A stretch of 5,083 nucleotides of DNA, from assembly GCA_036502765.1 (NCBI GenBank), contig DASXXX010000186.1:1-5083 (forward strand), read 5' to 3'. Both the position numbers and the translations under genes were made by a program. Source of the DNA: DASUAS01 sp036502765 (GTDB taxonomy: Bacteria; Actinomycetota; Acidimicrobiia; IMCC26256; DASPTH01). This document shows positions 1 to 5,083 of this stretch, piece by piece. The notes beneath the pieces were generated by a model. The model did not search any database. It had not been told where the DNA came from and saw only the letters and a list, made by a program, of their open reading frames with translations. Positions within the stretch are counted from its first letter, which is position 1, and the number at the start of each line of letters is the position of its first letter.

Positions 1-744
1 GTCGTCGCCCTTGTTGCCGAACACCATCGACTGGACGTTGACCGCGGTGCCGAGGTCGTCGTCGATCTTCTCCATGCGCCGGTAGATGAAGGCGCGCTCG
101 CTGTTCCACGAGCGGAACACCGCCTCGATCGCGAGCTGCAGTTGGGCAGTGGGGTCCTGCGGGAACTCGATGCCGGCCTCGGCGAGCACGATGGCCTTGA
201 ACCGATCGGCGAGACCCTTCAGGTCGTCGGCCGAGAGCTCGGGGTCGGTGGCGACGCCGCGCTCCTTGCGGAGCTGCTCGAGTGCGTGCTCGAACTTGGC
301 GCCGTCGACGTCGAGCACGATCTTGGCGAACATCTGCACGAACCGTCGGTACGAGTCGTAGGCGAACCGCGGGTTGTCGGTCTGCTGGGCCAGTCCACCC
401 ACCGACACGTCGTTGAGTCCGAGGTTGAGGACGGTGTCCATCATCCCCGGCATCGAGAACGCGGCCCCCGAGCGGACCGACACCAGGAGCGGGTCGGTGG
501 CGTCGCCGAGGCGCTTGCCCATCTTGGCCTCGAGCGCGGTGAGCGCGGCGGCGACCTCGTCCATGAGACCGGCGGGGATGGTGTCATCGGCGGCCATGTA
601 GGCCCGGCACGCGTCGGTGCTGATGGTGAACCCGGAGGGTACGGGGAGGCCGAGATTGGTCATCTCGGCGAGGTTGGCGCCCTTGCCCCCCAGCAGGTAC
701 TTCTGCTCCTTCGAGCCCTCCTCGAAGGCGTACACGTATGACAT
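1..744 (-). CDS. ppdK: Pyruvate, phosphate dikinase, N-terminal part (runs off the left edge)
   Basis: This enzyme interconverts pyruvate + ATP + Pi and PEP + AMP + PPi in the cytoplasm. The first 248 residues are visible. They begin MSYVYAFEEG and contain the nucleotide-binding GGKGANLAEM segment (residues 19-28, K21) and the signature VRSG...SMPGMMDT (residues 90-104, R91). K21 and R91 correspond closely to the ATP-binding K22 and R92 of the Clostridium symbiosum enzyme. The start is set by ATG at 744 with AGGGAG 8 nt upstream and by the family's usual N-terminus. The family is about 870-900 residues long, so the swivelling phosphohistidine domain and the PEP/pyruvate barrel lie outside the window. 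The gene follows the J-like/RDD gene by 44 bp with no visible terminator, so co-transcription is possible. Residue 95 is Ala where homologues usually have Arg or Lys. The family call is very secure; the metabolic direction cannot be read from sequence. Confidence 0.96.
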   Translation of the reverse strand, partial: MSYVYAFEEGSKEQKYLLGGKGANLAEMTNLGLPVPSGFTISTDACRAYMAADDTIPAGLMDEVAAALTALEAKMGKRLGDATDPLLVSVRSGAAFSMPGMMDTVLNLGLNDVSVGGLAQQTDNPRFAYDSYRRFVQMFAKIVLDVDGAKFEHALEQLRKERGVATDPELSADDLKGLADRFKAIVLAEAGIEFPQDPTAQLQLAIEAVFRSWNSERAFIYRRMEKIDDDLGTAVNVQSMVFGNKGDD

Positions 745-752
745 TGCTCTCT

Positions 753-758
753 CTCCCT
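753..758 (-). promoter_or_regulatory. Ribosome binding site of ppdK
   Basis: The minus strand reads AGGGAG followed by 8 nt (AGAGAGCA) and then the ATG at 744. It is the clearest Shine-Dalgarno sequence in the window and decides the ppdK start. The purine-rich stretch continues as alternating GA up to the start codon. Confidence 0.7.
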
Positions 759-788
759 GTGGAACTGAACGCGGGCGGAGATTCGAGA

Positions 789-1946
789 CTACGCGTCGAC
801 GATGATCGTGCGCGCGAGCTTGTCGTGGATGCCCTGACCGTTGCGGTCGAAGTAGCCCCACGCCACCATGCCCAGACCCAGGATCACACCGAAGCTCGGG
901 ATCGCGAGGGCGAGCAGGATCGGCAACGCGAAGCGCGTGAACGACGCGTACCAGCCGACGGGTGATCCGTCGATCCGCACCACCCGGATCTTGCGGCCCC
1001 GCATGCCCAACGTGCGGCCCTTCAGCGCGGTGACCGGCACGAGGTAGCCCATCGCCAACACGAACGTGAGACCGGTCGTGATGTAGCCCGTGGTCTTGAT
1101 CTTGTCGGCCTGGTTGTCGGCGTAGGTCTGGAGCTGCTTCGGCGAAGGCGGCGAGTCCGTGTTGGTGTAGCGCGCCGGGACGTCGGCGTCCTTGGCGTCC
1201 TTGACCGCGCTCTTGTAGTCCTTCTGCGCGCTGTTCAGGTCGGACTGCGCACTTTTCTTGTCGCTCGCGCTCTTCGCGCTCGTCACCGACTTCTGCGCGT
1301 CGAGCACGGACTGACGGGAGTCGTGGAGGCTGTTGGTCTTGCTGATGCGGTCCTGGATGTCCTGGTAGTCGCTCTGGATCAGGCGGGGCACGATCAGGCT
1401 CACCGAGAAGAAGATGACGATGAGGATCGAGATGTCGAACAGCAGCGCCATGCCCCGCACGCGCGGCTCGGCGATCCGCATCCCGGGCGGGAGCACGACC
1501 GTGGGCTCGGGGCGGGGACGCCCGTTGCGGTCCGTGCGCGGCGCCGGGCCCTTGCCCTTGCCGTTGCCGTTGCCGTTGCCGTTCCCGCGGCCGGCGTCCT
1601 TCGGCGGCGGCGGCGCGAGCAACTTGCGCCACCCGGTGAGCTCGGCGCCGCTCGACTGCGGCGCGCTGGCCTCGTCGTCGTCGACGAGCTCGACGTCGCC
1701 CGCCGCCGAATCGGACCCGACCTGCGCGTCGTAGCGCTGGCGCTGGAACGGGTCGGAGAGCACGTTCCAGGCCGCGCGCACGCGCGCGACCTCGTCGCGG
1801 TTGGCCTGCAGCTGCGACTCGGAGACGTTCTTCTTCTCGCGGGCCGCCTCGAGGTCGGCGACCCGTTGACGGTGCGCCTCCCGCAGTTCGTCGCGGGAGG
1901 CTCCGGGCTCGACCCCGAGCTCCTCGTAGTAGTTCTCGTCACTCAT
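789..1946 (-). CDS. J-domain-like protein fused to an RDD-family membrane domain
   Basis: This 385-residue protein has no characterised function that I recognise. Residues about 5-73 resemble a J domain: NYYEELGV at the start, a helix II-like stretch, and WNVLSDPFQRQRYD at the end. However, the HPD tripeptide is absent; the aligned site near residues 33-35 reads E-A-A. Residues 84-160 are a low-complexity linker with an acidic patch, Pro-rich segments and a (Gly-Asn)4 run at 121-128. The RDD domain follows: R-x-R-G-x-A-L-L-F-D at 162-171 leading into a first membrane helix (about 166-188), a 97-residue charged loop, a second helix (about 287-307), a hydrophobic stretch (about 336-364), and the closing GIHDKLARTIIV (372-383). 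The start is ATG at 1946, which overlaps the glyS stop as ATGA and implies translational coupling. A longer reading upstream to 2072 would lie inside glyS and lacks J-domain similarity. A role in membrane-localised Hsp70 recruitment or scaffolding is only a guess. Confidence 0.88.
   Translation of the reverse strand: MSDENYYEELGVEPGASRDELREAHRQRVADLEAAREKKNVSESQLQANRDEVARVRAAWNVLSDPFQRQRYDAQVGSDSAAGDVELVDDDEASAPQSSGAELTGWRKLLAPPPPKDAGRGNGNGNGNGKGKGPAPRTDRNGRPRPEPTVVLPPGMRIAEPRVRGMALLFDISILIVIFFSVSLIVPRLIQSDYQDIQDRISKTNSLHDSRQSVLDAQKSVTSAKSASDKKSAQSDLNSAQKDYKSAVKDAKDADVPARYTNTDSPPSPKQLQTYADNQADKIKTTGYITTGLTFVLAMGYLVPVTALKGRTLGMRGRKIRVVRIDGSPVGWYASFTRFALPILLALAIPSFGVILGLGMVAWGYFDRNGQGIHDKLARTIIVDA
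1549..1584 (-). repeat. Hexanucleotide tandem repeat encoding a Gly-Asn/Gly-Lys run
   Basis: There are six consecutive 6-bp units on the plus strand: cccttg twice, ccgttg three times and ccgttc once. On the coding strand they give alternating Gly-Asn and then Gly-Lys in the linker between the J-like and RDD domains. Such a repeat can change in copy number by slippage without breaking the frame. Confidence 0.8.
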
Positions 1947-3271
1947 GAATTCAGCCGGTCCCTCAGCTCGCCCAGCAGGCCGTCGATCGGGACCCGCGCC
2001 TGCGTCATCGTGTCGCGGTCGCGAATCGTGACCGCGCGGTCGTCGAGGGTCTCGAAGTCGACGGTGACGCACAGCGGCGTGCCCACTTCGTCCTGTCGAC
2101 GGTAGCGGCGCCCGATCGATCCCGCCACGTCGACGTCGATCATCAGCTCGGTCCGCAGCAGCGCGGCGACCTCGTCGGCCACCGGCACCAGGGTCTCCTT
2201 CTTGGAGAGCGGCAGCACCGCCACCTTGATCGGAGCCAGGCTCGGGTGCAGGTGGAGCACCGTGCGCTGCTCGGTGCCGCCCTTGCCGTTGTCGACGTCT
2301 TCTTCTTCGTAGGCAGCGAGGAGGAACGCCAGCGTGGCCCGGTCGGCGCCGGCCGCGGGCTCGATCACGTGCGGCAGGTAGCGCCGGTCGTGCTCCTGGT
2401 CGTAGTAGCTGAGATCCTGGCCGGAGAACTTGCTGTGCTGGGCGAGGTCGTAGTCGCCACGGTTGGCGATGCCCTCGAGCTCACCCCAACCCCACGGGTA
2501 CATGAACTCCACGTCGGAGGTGCCGGTGGAGTAGTGCGACAGCTCCTCGGTGGCATGCGGGCGCAGGCGCAGCTGCTCCTCGGGGATGCCGAGGTCGGTG
2601 TACCAGCGGTAGCGCTCCTGGCACCAGTACTCGTACCACTGCGCGCTGTCCTCGGGCGGGACGAAGTACTCCATCTCCATCTGCTCGAACTCACGCGTGC
2701 GGAACACGAAATTGCCGGGCGTGATCTCGTTGCGGAACGACTTCCCGATCTGCGCGATGCCGAACGGCGGCTTCTTGCGCGTCGTGGTCTGCACGTTCTG
2801 GAAGTTGACGAAGATGCCCTGCGCGGTCTCCGGACGCAGGTACGCGACCGAGGCGTCGTCCTCCACCGGCCCGACGTAGGTCTTGAACATCAGGTTGAAG
2901 TTCCGGGCCTCGGTGAACGTGCCCTTCATGCCGCAGTTCGGGCACGCCCCGGAGTCGGGCAACTGGTCGGCGCGGAAGCGCTCCTTGCAGTTGCGGCAGT
3001 CGACCAACGGGTCGGTGAAGGTGGCGAGGTGGCCGCTCGCCTCCCACACCTTGGGGGCCATCAGGATGGCGGAGTCGAGGCCGACGATGTCGTCGCGCAG
3101 CTGCACCATCGAGCGCCACCAGGCGTCCTTGACGTTGCGCTTGAGCAGCACACCGAGCGGGCCGTAGTCCCACGTGGAGCGGAATCCGCCGTAGATCTCG
3201 CTCGACGGGAAGACCAGCCCACGTCGCTTGGCGAGGTTGACGACGCGGTCCATCTGATCGTTCTTGGCCAT
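1943..3271 (-). CDS. glyS: Glycyl-tRNA synthetase, class II single-chain (alpha2) type
   Basis: This cytoplasmic enzyme charges tRNA-Gly with glycine using ATP. The 442 residues match the usual bacterial dimeric form, not the alpha/beta form. Visible in order: the motif 1 region GGFRSTWDYGPLG (28-40); a zinc-knuckle insertion with C92, C95, C110 and C113; RPETAQGIF (146-154); motif 2 with FRNEITP (179-185) and FRTREFEQMEMEYF (190-203); motif 3 EPAAGADRATLA (304-315) with the conserved Arg 311; and an anticodon-binding domain from about residue 340, including the end segment VDFETLDDRAVTIRDRDT. The start at ATG 3271 matches the family N-terminus. A Shine-Dalgarno is weak (AGGA, 13 nt upstream), and a TAGGAT box lies so close that the mRNA may be leaderless. 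The TGA stop overlaps the next gene's ATG by 4 bp. No T-box leader fits in the 92-bp upstream gap. The gene is complete, with no missing key residues. Confidence 0.97.
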   Translation of the reverse strand: MAKNDQMDRVVNLAKRRGLVFPSSEIYGGFRSTWDYGPLGVLLKRNVKDAWWRSMVQLRDDIVGLDSAILMAPKVWEASGHLATFTDPLVDCRNCKERFRADQLPDSGACPNCGMKGTFTEARNFNLMFKTYVGPVEDDASVAYLRPETAQGIFVNFQNVQTTTRKKPPFGIAQIGKSFRNEITPGNFVFRTREFEQMEMEYFVPPEDSAQWYEYWCQERYRWYTDLGIPEEQLRLRPHATEELSHYSTGTSDVEFMYPWGWGELEGIANRGDYDLAQHSKFSGQDLSYYDQEHDRRYLPHVIEPAAGADRATLAFLLAAYEEEDVDNGKGGTEQRTVLHLHPSLAPIKVAVLPLSKKETLVPVADEVAALLRTELMIDVDVAGSIGRRYRRQDEVGTPLCVTVDFETLDDRAVTIRDRDTMTQARVPIDGLLGELRDRLNS

Positions 3272-3282
3272 ACCGGACGGCG

Positions 3283-3288
3283 ATCCTA
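3283..3288 (-). promoter_or_regulatory. Candidate -10 box of a glyS promoter, possibly leaderless
   Basis: The minus strand reads TAGGAT, which fits the actinobacterial TANNNT pattern, and ends 11 nt before the A of the glyS ATG. A start site 6-11 nt downstream would give a leader of at most about five nucleotides. I find no good -35 hexamer at 16-18 nt spacing, so this rests on the -10 alone. Confidence 0.35.
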
Positions 3289-3313
3289 GTGGCGGCCTCC
3301 GCTGATGCTTCGC

Positions 3314-3342
3314 TCGCTGCGTCGCCCGGATCGCTGCGTCGC
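3314..3342. repeat. 12-bp direct repeat in the spacer upstream of glyS
   Basis: The sequence tcgctgcgtcgc occurs at 3314-3325 and again at 3331-3342, a 17-bp period. A short inverted repeat gcgag/ctcgc (3341-3345 and 3348-3352) overlaps the second copy. The spacer 3272-3363 holds this repeat and the candidate -10 box and no credible gene. Its loop is too small and it lacks a T-run, so it is not a convincing intrinsic terminator. Confidence 0.6.
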
Positions 3343-3363
3343 GAGGGCTCGCTCAGGCGTCCA

Positions 3364-4137
3364 TCACGCGTCGCGGAGGGGCTCGCCGTGCGGCGCGTTG
3401 GCCCGTCCTGCACGCCAGTAGGCCTTGGGCGCGATGTCGTCGGACGCGAACCCGTGCTCGGCCAGCCAGTCGGCAACGGTGCGCACCACCGAGAGCTCGG
3501 CCGAGAGATAGGCGTGACCGCGACCGTCGGGAAGCGTGAGGGCGTCGAGCGCGGCCAGGACCTGCTCGGACCGGCCGATGGGCCCTCCGTCGCGGTTGCA
3601 CCACGAGATGTAGACGTCGGCGACGGCGTCGAGGGGCTGCTGCTCCTCCTCGCCCGCGAGGTCGGCCACGATCACCGCCCGATCACCCGCCGTCAACGAC
3701 TCGACCATCGCCGCGGTGGCAGCCCAGCCCGACTCGTCGCAGACGAAGAGGTGCCAGTCGACGGCCTCCGCAGGGACGACCTTGCCCCGGGGTCCGACCG
3801 CGGCGATCGACGACCCGAGCGGCGCGTCGGTGGCCCAGCGCGCGCCGGGCCCGTCGCCGTGCACGACGAAGTCGAGGTCGACGGTGCCCGCGGTGGAGTC
3901 GGCCCGGCGGATCGTGTAGCGGCGGTTGATGGTGCCCCCGTCACTGGTGCTGGCGTCACTGGTGCTGGCATCAGTGGTGCCGGCGTCGGTCGGGACCGCG
4001 AGCATCAGGTCCTGCCCCGGCGCGAACTCGAAGCCGAGCAGGTCGTCGCCGCCCACCACCACGCGTGTGATCAGCGGCGTGAGCTGCTCGCGGGCGTGCA
4101 CCTCGAGCGAGAGGGGGCGGGGGTCAGGGAGGTCCAT
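3364..4137 (-). CDS. Siderophore-interacting-protein (ViuB/YqjH-like) FAD reductase family member
   Basis: This family uses FAD and NAD(P)H to reduce ferric siderophores and release iron in the cytoplasm. The 257 residues match the family length. The FAD-binding part shows FAPGQDLML (38-46), RRYTIRR (72-78, the flavin-binding R-x-Y-T pattern), VVHGDGPGARWA (91-102) and GPRGK (115-119). The C-terminal part ends in the typical SVVRTVADWLAEHG (216-229) and AYWRAG (239-244). Two usual motifs are degenerate. The D-E-T-A-L-P-A segment reads DESGWAA (134-140), and the A-G-E of the C-terminal domain reads S-A-E (212-214). A Thr/Ser/Asp repeat at about 51-69 interrupts the first domain. ATG 4137 is the likely start; it lies 21 bp after the recO stop, in the same frame, with only a weak ribosome site, so translation may be coupled to recO. 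No siderophore genes are visible, and a general flavin reductase or a photooxidoreductase-like role cannot be excluded. Confidence 0.85.
   Translation of the reverse strand: MDLPDPRPLSLEVHAREQLTPLITRVVVGGDDLLGFEFAPGQDLMLAVPTDAGTTDASTSDASTSDGGTINRRYTIRRADSTAGTVDLDFVVHGDGPGARWATDAPLGSSIAAVGPRGKVVPAEAVDWHLFVCDESGWAATAAMVESLTAGDRAVIVADLAGEEEQQPLDAVADVYISWCNRDGGPIGRSEQVLAALDALTLPDGRGHAYLSAELSVVRTVADWLAEHGFASDDIAPKAYWRAGRANAPHGEPLRDA
3940..3984 (-). repeat. 15-bp in-frame tandem repeat, three copies
   Basis: The unit gtcactggtgctggc on the plus strand is perfect at 3940-3954 and 3955-3969. A third copy at 3970-3984 has three mismatches. It encodes repeats of D-A-S-T-S inside the flavin-domain loop just before the R-Y-T motif of the SIP-like protein. 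Because the unit is a multiple of three, copy-number change keeps the frame. Confidence 0.9.
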
Positions 4138-4158
4138 GGGCCAAGAATCCAGGAGGGC

Positions 4159-4875
4159 CTAGAGCAGCGCGGCGCTGCGGAGTCGGCGTTCGAGATGATG
4201 CTCGAGGCTGGTGAGCGCCAAACGTTCGGTGGCGACGGTGGTGGGCCCCGGCGGTTCGGCGAGCGCACCGCGCAGATCGCCACCCAGGATGCGGCGCACG
4301 AGGTTCAGCGTGTCGGCGTCGATCCGACGACCGGAGAAGCGGCCACACCCCGCGCACAGCACCCCGCCCTCCTCGAGGTCGAACGCGGTGAACGGCCCTT
4401 CTTCGTCGCCGCAGCGGGCGCAGGCGTCGAGCAGCGGGTGGAAGCCTTCGAGCGAGAGCAGCTTCCAGAAGAACGCCGAGCTCACGAGCGGGTTGGGGTT
4501 CTCGGCCAGCGTGCGCAGGGCCCCCACCAGCATCCGGTAGAGCGCGGGGTTGGCCTCCCGCTCCTGCGCGACCTGGTCGGTGGCCTCCAACATCGAGATG
4601 GCGTGGGTGAGGCACCCGTAGTGCTCGCGCAGCGCCCGGTTGGCGTCGATGGTCTCCACCTGGGTGACGACGTCGAGCTCGCGACCCCGGTAGCACTGCA
4701 GCGCGACGTGGCTGGTGGGCTCGAGTCGCCCGCCGAAGCGGCTCCCCGACTTGCGCACGCCCTTGGCCACCGCCCGCACCTTGCCGTGACCCTGGGTGAG
4801 GAAGGAGATGATCCGGTCGGTCTCCCCCAGCTTGATCGTGCGCAGCACGACCCCCTGGTCCCGGTACAGGTTCAC
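4159..4875 (-). CDS. recO: DNA repair protein RecO
   Basis: RecO acts with RecR (and RecF) to load RecA onto SSB-coated single-stranded DNA and to anneal strands during gap repair. The 238 residues are the normal length. The N-terminal OB-fold begins MNLYRDQGVVLRTIKLGETDRIISFLT, written here in two parts: MNLYRDQGVVLRT (1-13) and KLGETDRII (15-23). It continues with KGVRKSGSRFGGRLEP (38-53). The helical C-terminal domain carries a four-cysteine zinc site, C152-x2-C155 and C174-x2-C177, as in many Gram-positive RecO proteins. The start is GTG at 4875; no alternative start lies just upstream and the family N-terminus matches. It follows uppS by 39 bp, the order also known in mycobacteria. No Shine-Dalgarno is visible, and a TACACT box ends 6 nt before the GTG, so a leaderless message is possible. 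Confidence 0.95.
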   Translation of the reverse strand: MNLYRDQGVVLRTIKLGETDRIISFLTQGHGKVRAVAKGVRKSGSRFGGRLEPTSHVALQCYRGRELDVVTQVETIDANRALREHYGCLTHAISMLEATDQVAQEREANPALYRMLVGALRTLAENPNPLVSSAFFWKLLSLEGFHPLLDACARCGDEEGPFTAFDLEEGGVLCAGCGRFSGRRIDADTLNLVRRILGGDLRGALAEPPGPTTVATERLALTSLEHHLERRLRSAALL

Positions 4876-4887
4876 TACACCAGTGTA
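4876..4887 (-). promoter_or_regulatory. Candidate recO -10 box within a small palindrome
   Basis: The minus strand reads TACACTGGTGTA: arms TACAC and GTGTA around TG. TACACT (4887-4882) fits the TANNNT -10 pattern and ends 6 nt before the recO GTG. The last base of the palindrome abuts the start codon. An operator overlapping a leaderless promoter is possible, but the arms are only 5 bp and no -35 is obvious. Confidence 0.35.
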
Positions 4888-4914
4888 ATTCGCTTCACCC
4901 CGAGACGTTGGGGG

Positions 4915-5083
4915 TCAGGAGGAGTCGACCGCGCCGAAGCGACGCTCGCGGCGCTGGTACTCGGCGACCGCGGCGAAGAGGTCGTCGCGGCCGAACCCGG
5001 GCCAGCGGACGTCGGTGAACACCAGCTCGGAGTACGCCGACTGCCACACCAGGAAGCTGGTGGTGGTGGTCTCGCCGCCGGTG
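4915..5083 (-). CDS. uppS: Undecaprenyl diphosphate synthase (cis-isoprenyl transferase), C-terminal end, partial
   Basis: This family adds isopentenyl diphosphate units in cis to farnesyl diphosphate, making the lipid carrier for peptidoglycan precursors. Only the last 55 residues are in the window; the upstream two thirds lie beyond the right edge. They show TGGE, then a run of four Thr, then SFLVWQSAYSELVFTD and the closing EYQRRERRFG. WQ-x-AY-x-E-L-x-FTD is highly characteristic, and its Glu matches E213 of the E. coli enzyme. In E. coli the stretch after TGGE is HRISNF; here it is TTTTSF, so the positions of R200 and S202, both known to contact the incoming substrate's diphosphate, are Thr. 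The stop is TGA at 4917-4915. The family is secure from the C-terminus; whether the chain length made is C55 or shorter cannot be told. Confidence 0.9.
   Translation of the reverse strand, partial: TGGETTTTSFLVWQSAYSELVFTDVRWPGFGRDDLFAAVAEYQRRERRFGAVDSS

Noticed and set aside
142..741. A 199-codon plus-strand open frame opposite ppdK
   Set aside because: It is exactly antisense to conserved PPDK sequence and is Gly/Val/Glu-rich without recognisable features.
745..788. Terminator or promoter between the J-like/RDD gene and ppdK
   Set aside because: I see no hairpin, and the only -10-like string (TAGTCT) overlaps the stop codon with no -35, so it is not supportable beyond the ribosome site.
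1947..2072. N-terminal extension of the J-like/RDD protein to an ATG at 2072
   Set aside because: The extra 42 residues are Arg/Pro-rich, lie inside glyS in another frame, and precede the natural J-domain start; the ATGA overlap at 1943-1946 explains the start better.
1323..2105. A 260-codon plus-strand open frame opposite the J-like/RDD gene and the glyS end
   Set aside because: It has repetitive Ala/Val/Arg composition with no motif, and it crosses the boundary of two clear minus-strand genes.
2246..3289. A 347-codon open frame on the plus strand opposite glyS
   Set aside because: It is antisense to a full, well-conserved glyS; its translation is Val/Leu/Arg/Glu-rich with no domain, as expected from GC-rich codon shadows.
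3341..3352. gcgag-gg-ctcgc as an intrinsic terminator after the SIP-like gene
   Set aside because: The 2-nt loop is too small, the stem is 5 bp and no T-run follows.
4138..4161. recO and the SIP-like gene in the same frame, separated by one TAG and seven codons, suggesting readthrough fusion
   Set aside because: Both proteins have normal family lengths and ends, and nothing around the TAG suggests recoding; the shared frame has a one-in-three chance.

Overview
This window looks like a piece of a high-GC actinobacterial chromosome. Every supportable gene lies on the minus strand, so the window reads right to left. GC-rich codon use fills the other frames with spurious long ORFs. The order uppS, recO, (flavoprotein), glyS, (J-like/RDD protein), ppdK resembles the uppS/recO/glyS neighbourhood known in Mycobacterium and other Actinomycetota. 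The added ppdK suggests a deeper lineage such as Acidimicrobiia, but that is inference and the sequence alone cannot fix the taxon. I see no mobile element, CRISPR array, tRNA or rRNA.

Layout in transcription order: (1) 5083-4915, the C-terminal end of an undecaprenyl diphosphate synthase (uppS) that enters from outside the window. (2) 4875-4159, recO, with a GTG start and a possible leaderless promoter containing a small palindrome. (3) 4137-3364, a siderophore-interacting-protein-like FAD reductase, 21 bp behind recO, carrying an in-frame 15-bp tandem repeat. (4) A 92-bp spacer with a 12-bp direct repeat and a possible -10 box. (5) 3271-1943, a complete single-chain glycyl-tRNA synthetase. 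(6) 1946-789, overlapping glyS by ATGA, a J-domain-like protein fused through a Gly/Asn linker to an RDD membrane domain. (7) 744-1, the N-terminal 248 residues of pyruvate, phosphate dikinase, which continues out of the window.

The genes are mostly housekeeping: cell-wall lipid carrier synthesis, recombinational repair, tRNA charging and PEP/pyruvate interconversion. Two accessory-looking genes sit among them. The least conventional item is the J-like/RDD fusion: it lacks the HPD tripeptide that defines working J domains and has an unusually long, charged, probably coiled-coil loop between its first two membrane segments. A second point is the uppS fragment, where a Thr run replaces an Arg and a Ser that bind isopentenyl diphosphate in characterised enzymes. 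I do not see a clear new multi-gene system here.
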